From the NCBI RefSeq assembly GCF_037325665.1, contig NC_090261.1, forward strand, positions 17,065,852-17,129,851: DNA of 64,000 nt, given 5' to 3'. Shown here in pieces: positions 24,853-37,400 of the stretch. Every line of letters begins with the position of its first letter. Within the stretch, counting starts at the first letter, position 1. The notes beneath the pieces are model-generated. The model was not told the origin of the DNA. It searched no databases and saw only the letters and a program-made list of their open reading frames with translations. The position numbers and the translations under genes were made by a program. This DNA comes from Littorina saxatilis. Its lineage: Eukaryota; Mollusca; Gastropoda; Littorinimorpha; Littorinidae.

Positions 24853-25144
24853 CAAGCTGACAGCGTCAATGAGTTTTCTCCCTGACCAATTCATTGACCG
24901 CTTGTGCTTTGATCATCTGACACAAAGGCAGCACGAGACACACGAAGCATCGAATGATCGATTAGCACCACCGAACAAAGAGCACAAGCCAGAGGGAACA
25001 GACAGCTACCTCAGCAGCTTCCTGAGCTCTGAGTCAAGCAGACTGGTGCCAGCACCAATGGAATTCAGCCAGCTAATTACTGGGGAGCACCCACAGTCAT
25101 GTTTTTATAATGTTGATTTGCCATCCCAGTCTAAGTTGCATTAG
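24853..25144 (+). other. Open frame with exon-like start, unassigned
   Basis: After an acceptor-like ttctctatctcag an open frame of about 97 codons runs to TAG. It includes SFLPDQFIDRLCFDHLTQRQ and DSYLSSFLSSESSRLVPAP. Composition is protein-like, but no partner exon of the right phase was identified and no family is recognised. Confidence 0.25.
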
Positions 25145-26275
25145 TGTGCGTATGTCACTGTGTGTGTGAGTGCTAGTAACTTTAAAAGTTGCAGTGTGTG
25201 TGTCAGTGCGTGTGTGAATAACTGTCCCTGACACTCAGAAAGATAATGGAAGAGAGCTCATACACAATGGGAGGAGGAGGGAGGAGGAGAAAGGAGAGAG
25301 AAAAAGAGAGAATACCAGACACGGTGACTACATACATGTATCTATCAATGACTGGGATTGGTTGGTTTTTGGGTTTTAATGTCCCTTCAGCAGATGCTAG
25401 CTGCTATTCGAGACCGCAATGACTGGGAATTTTTCCCATTTAGCCAACATGATATCCCGTAGTAGTACTCATTACAAATCACAGGCACACATGTTATCAC
25501 AACAGATTTCTAGCTTGATAAGCACAACCCCAAACACAACAGTACAGACAAGCAGCACTGTAGAGCCACATGCCAGAAATCATAAAGCCAAATGACACTG
25601 TTGATCCCATGTTGCTTATCAAACCCTGTGTCAGCGCTCATTTAGTCAGGTGAAAACGTTAGGGAAGCCTGGCTGCACACACACCAGCTCAGTCCATGAA
25701 AATGGACCAGCCCAGAGCTCATCAAACTCAAAGCTTGTCAAAGCACACAGCCTCCATCAGCCATGTGATTCCGTTTGCTTTGCTTCAGTAATGTACATGT
25801 ATGTATGTACTCTGTTCTGACCTAGCTCTGACCTAGGTATCAAAGCAAGGATGCTGCCTCAGTTAAATGCAAAAGAAAAAACACTGTGTACTGTTTTGAC
25901 TCTGGGTCAAGTTGAACATTATGCACTTGACAAACTGAAACTGATGTATGTTTTACCAGCTATACAAGTCTTATTCTTGATGCAAACTGTCATGAATACA
26001 AGATATATATATTACAGTATATTTATATATATATATACTGTATTGTTTATATTGTAGTCATTTAAAAACAGAACAAAATACAAAGTGATAAAAATATCCA
26101 GAACAGGATTTTTGCATAATTTGGACACCTTGACAGATTCCTGACCATATGTATGTCATTACAGTTGCATGTCATTGTAAAATTTAGTTATACACATGTA
26201 ACAAAACATATTGATATGTATGTGTGGTGTGTCAAGATGTAGAGATTAAAACCAATAAAACAAACTTTCAAACAT
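25145..26275. other. Intergenic with a SINE-like tail
   Basis: The 25350-25440 stretch (ggttggtttttgggttttaa, tgtcccttcagcagatgcta) resembles, in reverse, the 3' end of common molluscan retroposons. AT-rich palindromic sequence lies at 26004-26042. No gene is supported. Confidence 0.35.
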
Positions 26276-26435
26276 CAGTGTTGTTGCCAGGCCTCGGTCT
26301 TCGACGCATTCCTTTCTGATTTGACGCATTGGACCTAGCCTTGTCCGGTCGATGGACCGATAGCTTTTACGTTTTGGTGGTCAACTGACCGATGCATATT
26401 CGTTCAAGGCGGACAAGGTTTGCAATGAGTTGCAA

Positions 26436-27041
26436 AGTTGGAAAACAAACCACGATCGAAATGCTCATGTTGGCTACGAGTAAAAATGCATTCGGTACCG
26501 AGTCCGTGTTTGTCTACATTGACACTCGAGGCTGCGTTTAAGGAAATACCCTATCCAGCCGGTGTACCTATTTACCGAAAACGGCGCAAACAGCGGAAAG
26601 TTCATCAATATAATACTACGGCATGGTAAGGCCAAAAAAAAAAAGGTCTGTTTACAGTAACATAGGCCCAAAAAATAGGGTCGGTAGGTCGGGATTTTTT
26701 TTTTTCCCCAAAAAAACATATTTTTACGTTATTTTGCCAAAAAAACAAGATTTTTTTTTCTTTCCCAAATGCCAAAAAAAAGTCTAGGGTCGCGCGAAAA
26801 AAATAGGGTCGGTCGGGTTACCGTAAACAGACCTATTTTTTTTTGGCCTAATGCGAAGATCAGGCAGGATCTCTACATTCGCACACCGGGGACTCTATTG
26901 GAAAGGGTAGGCCAGGAATGTCAGGCTCTTTGTCTTTCTCCTCGCAAAGTTTATGAACAATTAAAACTAGGAAGCGACATCAAAATAATGCCAAAGGACT
27001 TGAAACAGGTTCAGAATAAGGATAGGGAAAAACGCGAATAG
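26436..27041 (+). pseudogene. Transposon-borne coding remnant, interrupted
   Basis: Before the nested insertion the frame includes KEIPYPAGVPIYRKRRKQRK. After it the frame includes IRQDLYIRTPGTLLERVGQE and ends near KDLKQVQNKDREKRE. Composition is clearly coding. The upstream part appears in two frames, so the gene is decayed. It looks like the N-terminal region of a DNA-transposon protein, but the family is not recognised. Confidence 0.4.
26629..26849. mobile_element. Nested MITE with AGGCCAAAAAAAA...GGTCTGTTTAC ends
   Basis: Left end aggccaaaaaaaaaaaggtc followed by tgtttacagtaac. The right end is the matching inverse (ggttaccgtaaacagacct and then ttttttggcct). The interior is A/T-run-rich with repeated agggtcggt motifs. 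It splits the coding remnant of the host element, so it inserted later. Confidence 0.6.
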
Positions 27042-27202
27042 CCTGAAAATGTTGCCCCAAAAAAAGTTGCTAAAAGTTGCAACAAAGTATGGCGGTACAA
27101 TTTGGACCTATTGTTTTTTTAAAGCCAGGACATTTGGACCTATTGTTTTTTTTTAGGGAGGTCCAAATGACCTATTGTCTTCTTAGGCTGGCAACAACAC
27201 TG

Positions 27203-28677
27203 AAACAGTATTAAATAAATGCACATTTTAACCACTGTACTGTATGGTACATTAATAGTACAGACAGAAACACAACGTAGTGCTATGAAATTGAAAATAC
27301 AATGTACTGATATTGATAACCAGGGATGTTGCGATACATTTGTGTGAATCGGGCAAATTTCCAGACACCATTGACATAAATGGGATATTTGACCGGCTTC
27401 ATACCTTTTCAAAGGGCATTTAAATTTATTATTTTTATGAAACTGACATTGTGGTCATACACATCATCCGTCTTTTAGCAACTACTCTCTCTGTCTTCTT
27501 TTCTTTTTGTGTTAAATTTGGTTGCATACATGTACCTCACAATTAATGTTCCATCAGGTGTGTATTTAATGTAAACAAATACAGTACTAGACTAGGCAAG
27601 GAAATGACGAAAGTTTATTGGGAGTACTTGGCAGCTCTACATTTTGAGAATTTTACATTACACATGTTCCCCAATAAGAAAAGGGTCACCTAGTGTTGTG
27701 CTTTTGAGTACATAGCTGCAAAATTCTGACAAGGCCCAGCTCTGCAATCTCAAATGAATGCATTGTATTTGTAAGGCTTTGGCCAATGCAAGCAAAATTT
27801 AATCAGATCTGGACTCTGAATGCCCTTTACGAAGTTTGATACATTAATAAGACACCTGAACGTTACCTGACCATATAATTCAGACATTTGAGGCAGTTAA
27901 TAGGACTATGTCTGATGCCTAACGACACCCCTGGATAACTGTTTGAAACACATGCATGTACCAATAGACAAGGTGTACCTCACATGAGAGGATGTCCCAC
28001 TCATCAAGAATCCTTACAGTTACACTTACACTTACACTTCCCAGTCAACTCAGCTTTAATGTATTAATGTCTGATAGTGATATCATATGTATGCATTCTG
28101 ATTTCCTGTGAGTATCATTTGTAAGCTTTATAAGTATCATTATCAGTCACCAGTTCTCTCTGTCTCACAGTCACACACACAGCATTCCCCTACTCCAACA
28201 CCTTCTTAAATTGCTTTCATTGCATAATTTGAATCTCAGTCACAATGCACTCCAAGCTGCTCCGCCGTGTTATTTCTCAGTGTCAGAACCCATGACAGTT
28301 TGACACTTCTGCCCCAAAATTAATACAAGTAAACGTTTGACTGCTGCCAACCGTGGAAAATGCACTCAGAGACTCTACATGACCAGGCTACTTCAGTACT
28401 TGAGAGAAGAAGAACATCGAGGCGAGGAAGCCCTTTAACACACCTGTGTCAAACAAGTCTGCTACGTACACACATAAGTTTTATTTCCGCAAGCAATCTA
28501 TCAGTGCCTTTTCTTGCCAAAAAGACGGAAGCCCATGTATTCAAAATATGTAATATTTCACACAAGGGTCTGATTTCATCGTAAAACAAGTAGCCTAATC
28601 TAATGCCCTTTCCTACTTTCGCTAGGTTACGTTGTGAAATGGCACACGCAGGAGACAAAAAGTCACCGAACACTCAC
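27203..28677. other. Intergenic or intron of a possible minus-strand gene
   Basis: No recognisable gene. It could be the first intron of the minus gene starting at 28755, but no second exon was found. A short cttaca direct repeat is seen near 28017-28038. Confidence 0.3.
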
Positions 28678-28755
28678 CTTCTGTCCGACTGGAAGCGCCT
28701 TGCTCCTGCGTTTGACAGACGGCGATCGAAGGATTTTCCTTTGAGCTTTATCCAT
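28678..28755 (-). CDS. Possible first coding exon of an unidentified minus-strand gene
   Basis: On the minus strand an ATG at 28755 opens 26 codons (MDKAQRKILRSPSVKRRS and so on). They end GGACAGAAG immediately before a consensus donor GTGAGTG, phase 0. Basic, Ser-Pro-containing N-terminus. It points away from EAPP, whose ATG is 926 bp away, so the two could share a bidirectional promoter. The protein is not recognised, and the single-exon evidence is thin. Confidence 0.35.
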
Positions 28756-29680
28756 GACACTGACAGTGTGAGGGCAGCAATATCCCTCACTAGAAGTAGA
28801 ACATCCTCACACTCCTGTTCTGAACCACATCACTCTTTGAATTTCGAACTGACTTCTAAGAGTAAGAGCAATGTGCTCTTTCTGAACTCGAAGCTCAAAC
28901 CTGCAGAAGTTACGCATCCTCTGGTTGGTCAAACCCCCCGTCGCACTTCACCCGTTACACGATGTGTAAATGCTGTTCAATGGACCATGATTACATTTGT
29001 CAAATGTAGAACATATATTTTATAGTAACTTTACACTGTCAAGATTTTTTTCTAGGACCTGAAAGGCGGAAATATGTCTGTATATTTTACTTTTCTTGAC
29101 AGCTGGTGTCAAGTACGACCAATGAAATTCTGTCTCTCATGCTCGCTCCGTGTTAAAATGACGTCACGGAATGGGAGGCACAGGTTCTTTTGCAGTTTTG
29201 GCAAAATTCAGCACTTTGAAACCTCAATTTTCATGCAAATCATAACGCTGAAGTGTTTACCACATGACGATACAATCAATTTCTTTCGCTTCCCTATTTT
29301 TGATGGCGTTGCACTTTTTTCTTTGGTTTAAAAAAATAGATGCTCAAAGTGATGGTACCACAGGCACTTGACAATACTTTTCAACTTAAAAATCAAATAA
29401 ATTCATTTTAAGCCTCTCAATAACTGGACTACATTTTCTACAGTGCATTTTTAAAACTGTAATTGCATCAGACTGATGTTTAACGTTTATTACATGAGCA
29501 TTGATGAGAATTTTATCAGTTACATTTTACCTTTTTTTTTATATATACCAAGGAGAAATAACTCTGTGTGTAAAAAGTAATTTTTCATTTTTACTTGTTT
29601 CCCTTTAGTTGTTACTACACTCAACTTCCGTTTGTGATTACGTACAAGTTTTGTTGAGAGTGGGTGCCTAAAAACCTAAA
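28756..29680. promoter_or_regulatory. Putative EAPP promoter / 5' UTR region
   Basis: Unique, non-repetitive sequence between the possible minus exon and the EAPP start codon. The stretch just before the ATG (29581-29680) would be 5' UTR. There is a tttccctttag that could act as a splice acceptor at about 29610. No canonical TATA box or CpG cluster is evident. The assignment rests on position only. Confidence 0.35.
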
Positions 29681-29757
29681 ATGTCACGGTTTATTGCTGA
29701 CAGAGCATATGATTATTTTGATTTAGGTGACGAAAGCGATCAGGAGAGAGCTGAAAG
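29681..29757 (+). CDS. EAPP: EAPP exon 1
   Basis: ATG after aaaacctaaa. Encodes [20 protein letters not shown] and the following QERAE, with donor aaag/GTAAGC splitting an AGC serine codon. Confidence 0.85.
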
Positions 29758-30998
29758 GTAAGCATAGTGTCAGATTCCTCTATCAGTTAAAGTTTGCTCA
29801 CAAAAATCACGCGAAAAGCAACCCACACATGCACAAAATGAACTATGCGAGACCATACTCCATAGTACTTTAGCGAGGAACGTCTTGACTTGCAGTTTTA
29901 CACACACATACTTACACCTACACACACACACACACACCTGTAAAAAAACAGCGTAACAAAATATTTGGAAGGTGAATACAGGTACAAATGCCGAAATAGC
30001 AATATTATATAGTAATGAACATTACTGGTAATCTTAAACTTAAGCGTTTCATAGCTCAGAATTCAGAACCTGCACTTGTAATCATCGCAAGTCATTTTAG
30101 ATCCTTTTGAAGTTACGGAATGAACTCCGATGAACTGTACAAATGCATTTCGTTTACATGGGTCAAAGAAGGAATTATCCGTATGAGCGAACAAGGGAGA
30201 CAACTCTTTCGTGTAAATGATGTCCCATGGTTGACAACGTACGCCATTTTCGGTGCATTTTCGTCGATTGAACAACCAAATTAATTAATTATGCTTAAGT
30301 TTGAAGCTCAATCCGTCAATTAATTTCACGACAAATGTTCTTTGGCTTGCTTACATGGACTTGTATCAAAAATAAGTAAAGAATGTCACGGGATTCTGAG
30401 CTATGAATTTAACACGCTAAAGTTCAAGATTACCACATTACTTTAGTTTTAGATGTGTTTTTGATCTTGGAACTTGTTAAATTTACAAAATTACATATTG
30501 CCACCTTCTATGCATTCAGGAGCTTTAGCAATAGCAGTAAAAATACTGGAACGATTATGAGCCTTTGTTGTTTTTTGGCCTTCCAGCTCTGAGGATGAGA
30601 TTGACATCATATTGCATGGTACGTCTGAGCAGCGGAAACGTCTTCGTCACATTCATCAAAAAGAGCAGCAACAGAAGTCGGGTCAGCAGTCTCGCCAGTC
30701 TCGCCCACATAAGGCTAGCGATGGACACGAATCATCCAGTGAAGACGAGTTTGAACGAGAGATGAATGCTGAACTAGAGAAAACTGTTTATATGCTAGAG
30801 AAAAGCAGAGGTAAGACACTGTCGAATAGTGTATTATCTTGAATATAAAATCTACTAACTCAGTAGCTGTACCCATTTTTGGAAAACAATTTCAGTCATT
30901 TCTTGTAACCGTTCTTAATGAATGATTCTTGTATCAAACGCAGAAGAAGAAGAAGACCTTCTTGTATGTCAAAAGATATGCTTATAACATGTATTTTG

Positions 30999-31061
<63 letters not shown>

Positions 31062-34000
31062 CGGGCAAGCACTCGCACACACACACACAAACAAATATAT
31101 ACACACATACACATACACACAAGCCCTTGCGGGTGTGCGCTCATATGTACACGCCTTATACTTTTTGGCCAGCATCCATAAACACACACCTACAGATAGG
31201 CTTTATAGCTCAGAGAGAGAGAGAGATTCTGGGCTAGCGCCGACTGATTTTGACTGAGACTTGGTAAGTGAAGAGAGCGGTCAATGACTCCATTAACATT
31301 TGACATCAAAACGCCTGACGCAGTGCGGAGAGATGAAGCAAAGTTTTGCCTGCCCAGTCTGTCAGGGTCTACGATAGCTCATAGAATATCTACTGTTTTC
31401 CGCTGTTTTTAATGATTCTTTTCAAGTTTTGTTTTTGAAAGCTTAAGACTAACTTAACTCGAGTGGCTACGAAGCTACGCCGCAATTCCCGCCTCAGCCT
31501 TTTGTCATCATACATACAGAAACAAACTTTATGATAATATACAGCAGTCGCTGCAATGTACGGCCCCCGGCGTGAGCTGACACCTGACATGTACGGACAG
31601 ATTTGCTAGGCACAGAGTGTTTATTAACGATAATTGCACTAAGGCAATGTGTGACAGTAAAATGAATTTGGAGAATACATGGAATAACCTGGTTTTCTGG
31701 GTAGTTATTGAAGTGACTTAAACAAATAATTCACAATATGTTCATTCATTTTTATAAGTCACTTCAATAACTGCCCAGAAAATAGAGAATACTACATGGC
31801 TTGCTGTGTCGTACCAGATTTACAAGAGTTTTGTTTTTTTAATATTGAACTGCGAGCGAAAGCGAGCAACGAGTGTAAATCTGGTACGAAACAGCAAGCC
31901 ATGTAGTATTCTGTTTATCCTACATACTGTACTTACGTGTATTTTACTGAAAATGTCCTGCAGTCGAGGCAGCTAAATTGAAGACGCTTGTTTTGTAACC
32001 TCGATCTCTTCTAAAGCCTCATGCAATCTATTACGTCAAAGTAAAGAAACGTCATTCTGAAAGTGTGGCGTGATGTGTTAGTTCTAAAAATTCATCAAGG
32101 GTAATTAGCGAGCGCACTTTTTTTCTTCTATAATGACGTTTGTCTCAGTGACTTTGGCATCATAAGTAGTGGAAATTAAAAAACAGGTCCCTGTCAGACT
32201 TGCTTGACATGACCTCATTTACATGATATACACACGTGTGATTTGAACGGTTATTATCTCAGGAGTGTCTCTCTCACGTATGTAGAATAAATAGAGTTAA
32301 AATCGGCCTCAGTTCTCAGCATCGCATGTGTGTGTAACCTCTTTTATTGACAAGATTAACAAAGCCATATTCTTTTTTCCTCTCAGCCTTGACCAGTGAG
32401 TCATTGCCTAATCTGTAATGTAAGCCCTTCAGTTTTCTTGCTTTGTTGATCACCCACCCCAACCCCATCACAATATCAGTGTCAAAAGTACACGGTCAAC
32501 TGGTTTTGGAGTGAGCGGTGCAGGTGGCCTCAATTAGAGGGAGCGTGGCTGGGGGGGGGAGGGAGGGGGGGAGGAGCTGGCTAGATTCAGTGGGGTGCTG
32601 GTGTCAGCCTCGCTGGAAGAGCGCTGGAGATAAATGAAGAGGTATACTCTTCCAAGGTTCAGTTGTCATGGGCTTGGGGTAAGGAGTGAGGGAGAGTGAA
32701 AGGGGTGTTGTGTACAGGGATGACATTTCCAACTGAAGAGTGAAAAGTCACTGCCACAAGATTGGCATGCAGACAAGAAGAAAATAAATATGATAGGCAG
32801 CTCTATCTGCTGGTTTTTATTCAAACCGGTTTTCAATGCTTATTCTCGCAAAGCATCTGCACACACGTGCGGTGTTTGTGTGGCTGCTTTCGTATGATGT
32901 CAGTGCATGGCGAGTGCGCTCACCGCCTTGAGGATTTTTTTTATCTCTTCTTTTAACACCATTCATAAAAATTATTTTTACAAAAAATGTTAGCAGTTTA
33001 ATTGATGTTATTGTTTAGTAGCCAAAAGTAGTGGTTAGCATAGACTTAATCAGTTTGTTTCTGTGTCTCTGTGTGAGTGTATGCGTGAGGGAGTGGGGGG
33101 GGGGGGTTCACCCCTCCCGTGACCGGCCACCTGCAATGTAGGGACAGGTTTGCTATGGCCCAAGGGTGTCCGTTCATGAGAGGGACTGCTGTATATTACA
33201 TGTCGTTCGTTTAAAAACAAAGTTTTCCCTTTGCTGTGTGTATCATAAAGGTCTGTGCCCGTATGCTTATGGGGGAAGTTCGCGAAAACTCCCGAAGTTT
33301 TGAGTGACATCGGAAGAACTTGCCTCACTTTCGTATGCATGGGCCGGAAGAAGGGCTTACTTCGAAGCAAAGCGAGGAAGTAATTGATGGTAGTTTGCGA
33401 CAACTTCCTACGTTTTGAGTGACATCGGAAGTACATCCTCAATTTCGCATGCATGGGACCGAAAAAGTGCTTACTTTTGAAGCAAGCGAGGAAGTAAGTG
33501 AGGGTAATTGTACTACAGCGAAACCCAGGAATAAACACGCTGCTTCCAAAGTTTCTCAGTGCAAAATAGCAGGGCTTTTCTTCGGTTTTTCATATAAAAC
33601 CGATCTAACGCAAATGAAAGTCCCAAAGAGAGAAAATAGAAAGAAAAGTCGTATCTCGTGCGTGCATTTCGTGTAAATTTCCCTGAATACAAACCTGAGT
33701 TGCCAGCTTTGACTTTTGTTCGTTCTGGGTCACTGGCCACCACTCTTAAAATTTCATCCCCGCTTATAGGGGGGGGGGGGGGGGGGGGTGTTTCTATGTA
33801 AATGGGCGTCTTTGTGTGCATGTGTGAGTGTGTGTTTGTGTGAGAGTGTGGGTGTGTGTGTGTGCGTGCGTGCGTGTGTAGGTGTGCTTCTGTTCATTCA
33901 TTGGGGTGTGCACGTTAAAGATCCCACGATTGACAAAAGGGTCTTTCCTGGCAAAATTGTATAGGCATAGATAAAAATGTCCACCAAAATACCCGTGTGA

Positions 34001-34394
34001 CTTAGAATAATAGGCCGTGAAAAGTAGGATATGCGCCGAAATGGCTGCGATCTGCTGGCCGATGTGAATGCGTAATGTATTGTGTAAAACAAATTCCATC
34101 TCACACGGCATAAATAAATCCCTGCGCCTTGAATATGTGCGCGATATAAATTGCATTAAAAAAAAAAAAATTAGAAAAAAAAAATCCCTGCGCTTAGAAC
34201 TGTACCCACGGAATACGCGCGATATAAGCCTCATATTGATTGATTGATTCATTCATTCATTTGCTGTGCACGCGCGCACATGTGTTTGTGTGTGTGTGTG
34301 TGTGTGTGTGCGTGCGTGTGCGTGTGTGTGTGTGAAAGTGTTTGTATGTATTTGTGCGAGTGCCTGTGCGTGCGTGCGTGCGGGTATAATTGTG

Positions 34395-34430
<36 letters not shown>

Positions 34431-37400
34431 CGACGGTGTGTGTTCAACGGTGTGTGTGTGTGTGCACCCCCACCCCCCCCCACACACACACACACACACT
34501 ATTATGAGCTGATTATTTGCGCCTCAATATTTTATTTATTTTCTTACGTTTTATGTTGTTTGTTGTGATTCACCACACCCGAGTTTCTCGAAATTAAGAT
34601 AATAAAGTGTTCTATGTCTAACACACATGCACACACGCGCGTAGGATAAACAAATCCAATCTTGACTTTCAACTTTGCATAAACATACATCCTGTTCACA
34701 ATTAACGAGGACAAACAAAATGTACAAATACCAAAGTACAACAATTTATCTTTTGTAAAAATTCGCACACATATTTTCCCAATTAATATGAAAGTCACTG
34801 AACTTATCTTCGTTTCACTACACCTTATATCTTGATTCTTTAAACACTGATTGATTTCTGCCTTTTCAAATTTACCAGTATCCCAAACGTTCGCTCTAAC
34901 CAACCTATTTTGTCCAAAACAGTTTTACCGATGCACAATCATTAAAAAAAGAAGAGGTTTAACATAACCGACTTCGCTACCACATAAAAAAAATGTTTTA
35001 TTCTCCCCAACATTCTGGTGAACAAAATCATTATTATAGACAGTCATTCAATTTCATGACAATCATCACAGCTTTGAACCGACCCTTTCGTTCAACCAGG
35101 CAGAAGCAACAACTATAGTGAAAGCTACAGCGCGATCAACGTTCGCCCATTTACGAACTCGCGATGAGATTTGTTTCCTCTGGTCACCAAGCCTACTGTT
35201 TACAAACGCATGCGCACTAATTGGGATTCCCCCAATTTCCTCGACCTTGACCTCAGAACTCTCGAAGCCACTACTTCGGCTTTCAATTTAGCTCTTGCAT
35301 ACCGAGTAGCTGGCAACTTTGCTTCCGAAGTTCCCACTTTCAATGTTAATTTGCAGGGTCTCTCACTTGACATCATTATACGACGATATTGCTTCTTAAA
35401 TGTCCTTACCCATCCAAAAGAAACCTCCAACGCATTCTACAATTGCAGGACATTCCTGTTTTTAAGGCAGCTCATTGGGAAATGAGCTCAGACAGAATAT
35501 CGAAGACGTGAAATGCGTCAATCGAGCAACTGTCGTAACTTGGCTACAATGAGACGGTCGGCTGCCTTGCACCATAGACACAAACTATGACATTCTTGTT
35601 TAATGTAGGTGAAATGCTTGAAACAGAGTGGCTCAAAAGCGACAGTTCGATCAGTTACTAACCGAAAAAACGGCGAAGGTGGCGAGCTTTCAAACCATCA
35701 CGACTGAATAACTCATATCACATCTTTTCATCACGCTTTTTTTCACACGAGTAGTATGGTGCAGTGGTTACGGATTCGGAAATTCGATCCGGCGCTCCGG
35801 GTTCAAGTGCAGCTGGGAGCAAAATTTTTTTTTATTTTTTTTTTATTGATCTTTTTCTTAAAAGGCCTCAATTGCATTCGCTGCAACAACCGGTTTTTGT
35901 CTCTGTGTTCGGTTTTTTGACTCACATGCGAAGCAAAAGTGAGTCTATGTACTCACCCGAGTCGTCCGTCCGTCCGTCCGTCCGTCCGTCCGAAAAACTT
36001 TAACGTTGGATATTTCTTGGACACTATTCAGTCTATCAGTACCAAATTTGGCAAGATGGTGTATGATGACAAGGCCCCAAAAAACAAACATAGCATCTTG
36101 ACCTTGCTTCAAGGTCAAGGTCGCAGGGGCCATAAATGTTGTCTAAAAAACAGCTATTTTTCCCATTTTTCCCATTTTCTCTGAAGTTTTTGAGATTGAA
36201 TACCTCACCTATATATGATATATAGGGCAAAGTAAGCCCCATCTTTTGATACCAGTTTGGTTTACCTTGCTTCAAGGTCAAGGTCACAGGAGCTCTTCAA
36301 AGTTGGATTGTATACATATTTTGAAGTGACCTTGACCCTGAACTATGGAAGATAACTGTTTCAAACTTAAAAATTATGTGGGGCACATGTTATGCTTTCA
36401 TCATGAGACACATTTGGTCACATATGATCAAGGTCAAGGTCACTTTGACCCTTATGAAATGTGACCAAAATAAGGTAGTGAACCACTAAAAGTGACCATA
36501 TCTCATGGTAGAAAGAGCCAATAAGCACCATTGTACTTCCTATGTCTTGAATTGTGTTGCATGACCTTGGATTACCTTGACCTTGGGTCAAGGTCACATG
36601 TATTTTGGTAGGAAAAATGTGTAAAGCAGTTCTTAGTGTATGATGTCATTGCTAGGTTTAGTTATTTGACCTTGACCCTGAATGTCAAGGTCATGTAAAG
36701 GTCAAGGTCAAGCATGTGAGTCGTATGGGCTTTGCCCTTCTTGTTTTAATTGCGTAAAGAAACTGTCCTATGCTTTCACAAAAAATCCAATCTTGACTTT
36801 AATATAAAAAGCAGGAAAAAAGAACAGAAAAAAAAAGATCAATACAGACAGATGCTCCCCGATAACAGGAAAAAAAACCAAAAAACAACTGCAACTGATA
36901 TTAAAAAAGAAAGGAGAAAAAAAGTTCAACATAATCATCTATTTTTCTCCCTAACATTCAGGTCAACAAAGTCATTGTCATAGCTAGGCAGTCATTCGAC
37001 AATCATCACAGGTTTGAACCGACCCTTTCGTTTAACCATTCAAAAAACAACAGCAATAACGCTGTTAGTACTACAGCGCGCTCAACGTTCGCCCTTTTGA
37101 ACTCGCGATGAGACTTGTTTCTTCTGGTCGCCAAGCTTACCGTTAACAAACGCATGTACTAGTTGGGATTCCCCCAATTTTCGCGACCTTGACCGAATAC
37201 TCTCGAAGTCAGCACTACGGCGTTCATGCATAGGGAACAGTTAGAAAGTTAACTTTGGGAGTTCCCACTTTCAAAAGAGGCCTCTACTTCCAGTGTTTCT
37301 GACTTCCAGTTCATGCATACGGGCCCTGAAGTTGAAGATAGATACGTTTTGTTGCCAAGATTTGTTTCCTGGTTTGGAAAATGTGACTCAAATGTAAAAC

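Larger units (their letters stand above)
26276..27202. mobile_element. DNA transposon with 15-bp terminal inverted repeats CAGTGTTGTTGCCAG
   Basis: The left end CAGTGTTGTTGCCAG (26276) is an exact reverse complement of the right end (27188-27202). A 200-bp relative with 13/15 matching ends is at 39410-39609. The CAG(T)G start is hAT-like, but the flanks match only imperfectly (aaacat versus aaacag), so the superfamily is uncertain. The interior holds a coding scrap interrupted by a second element (26629-26849) and imperfect ggacctattgttttttt direct repeats at 27098-27150. Confidence 0.65.

Noticed and set aside
33419-33538. Protein-coding frame across 33419-33676
   Set aside because: It lies over the 115-bp tandem duplication and lacks splice context or recognisable domains.
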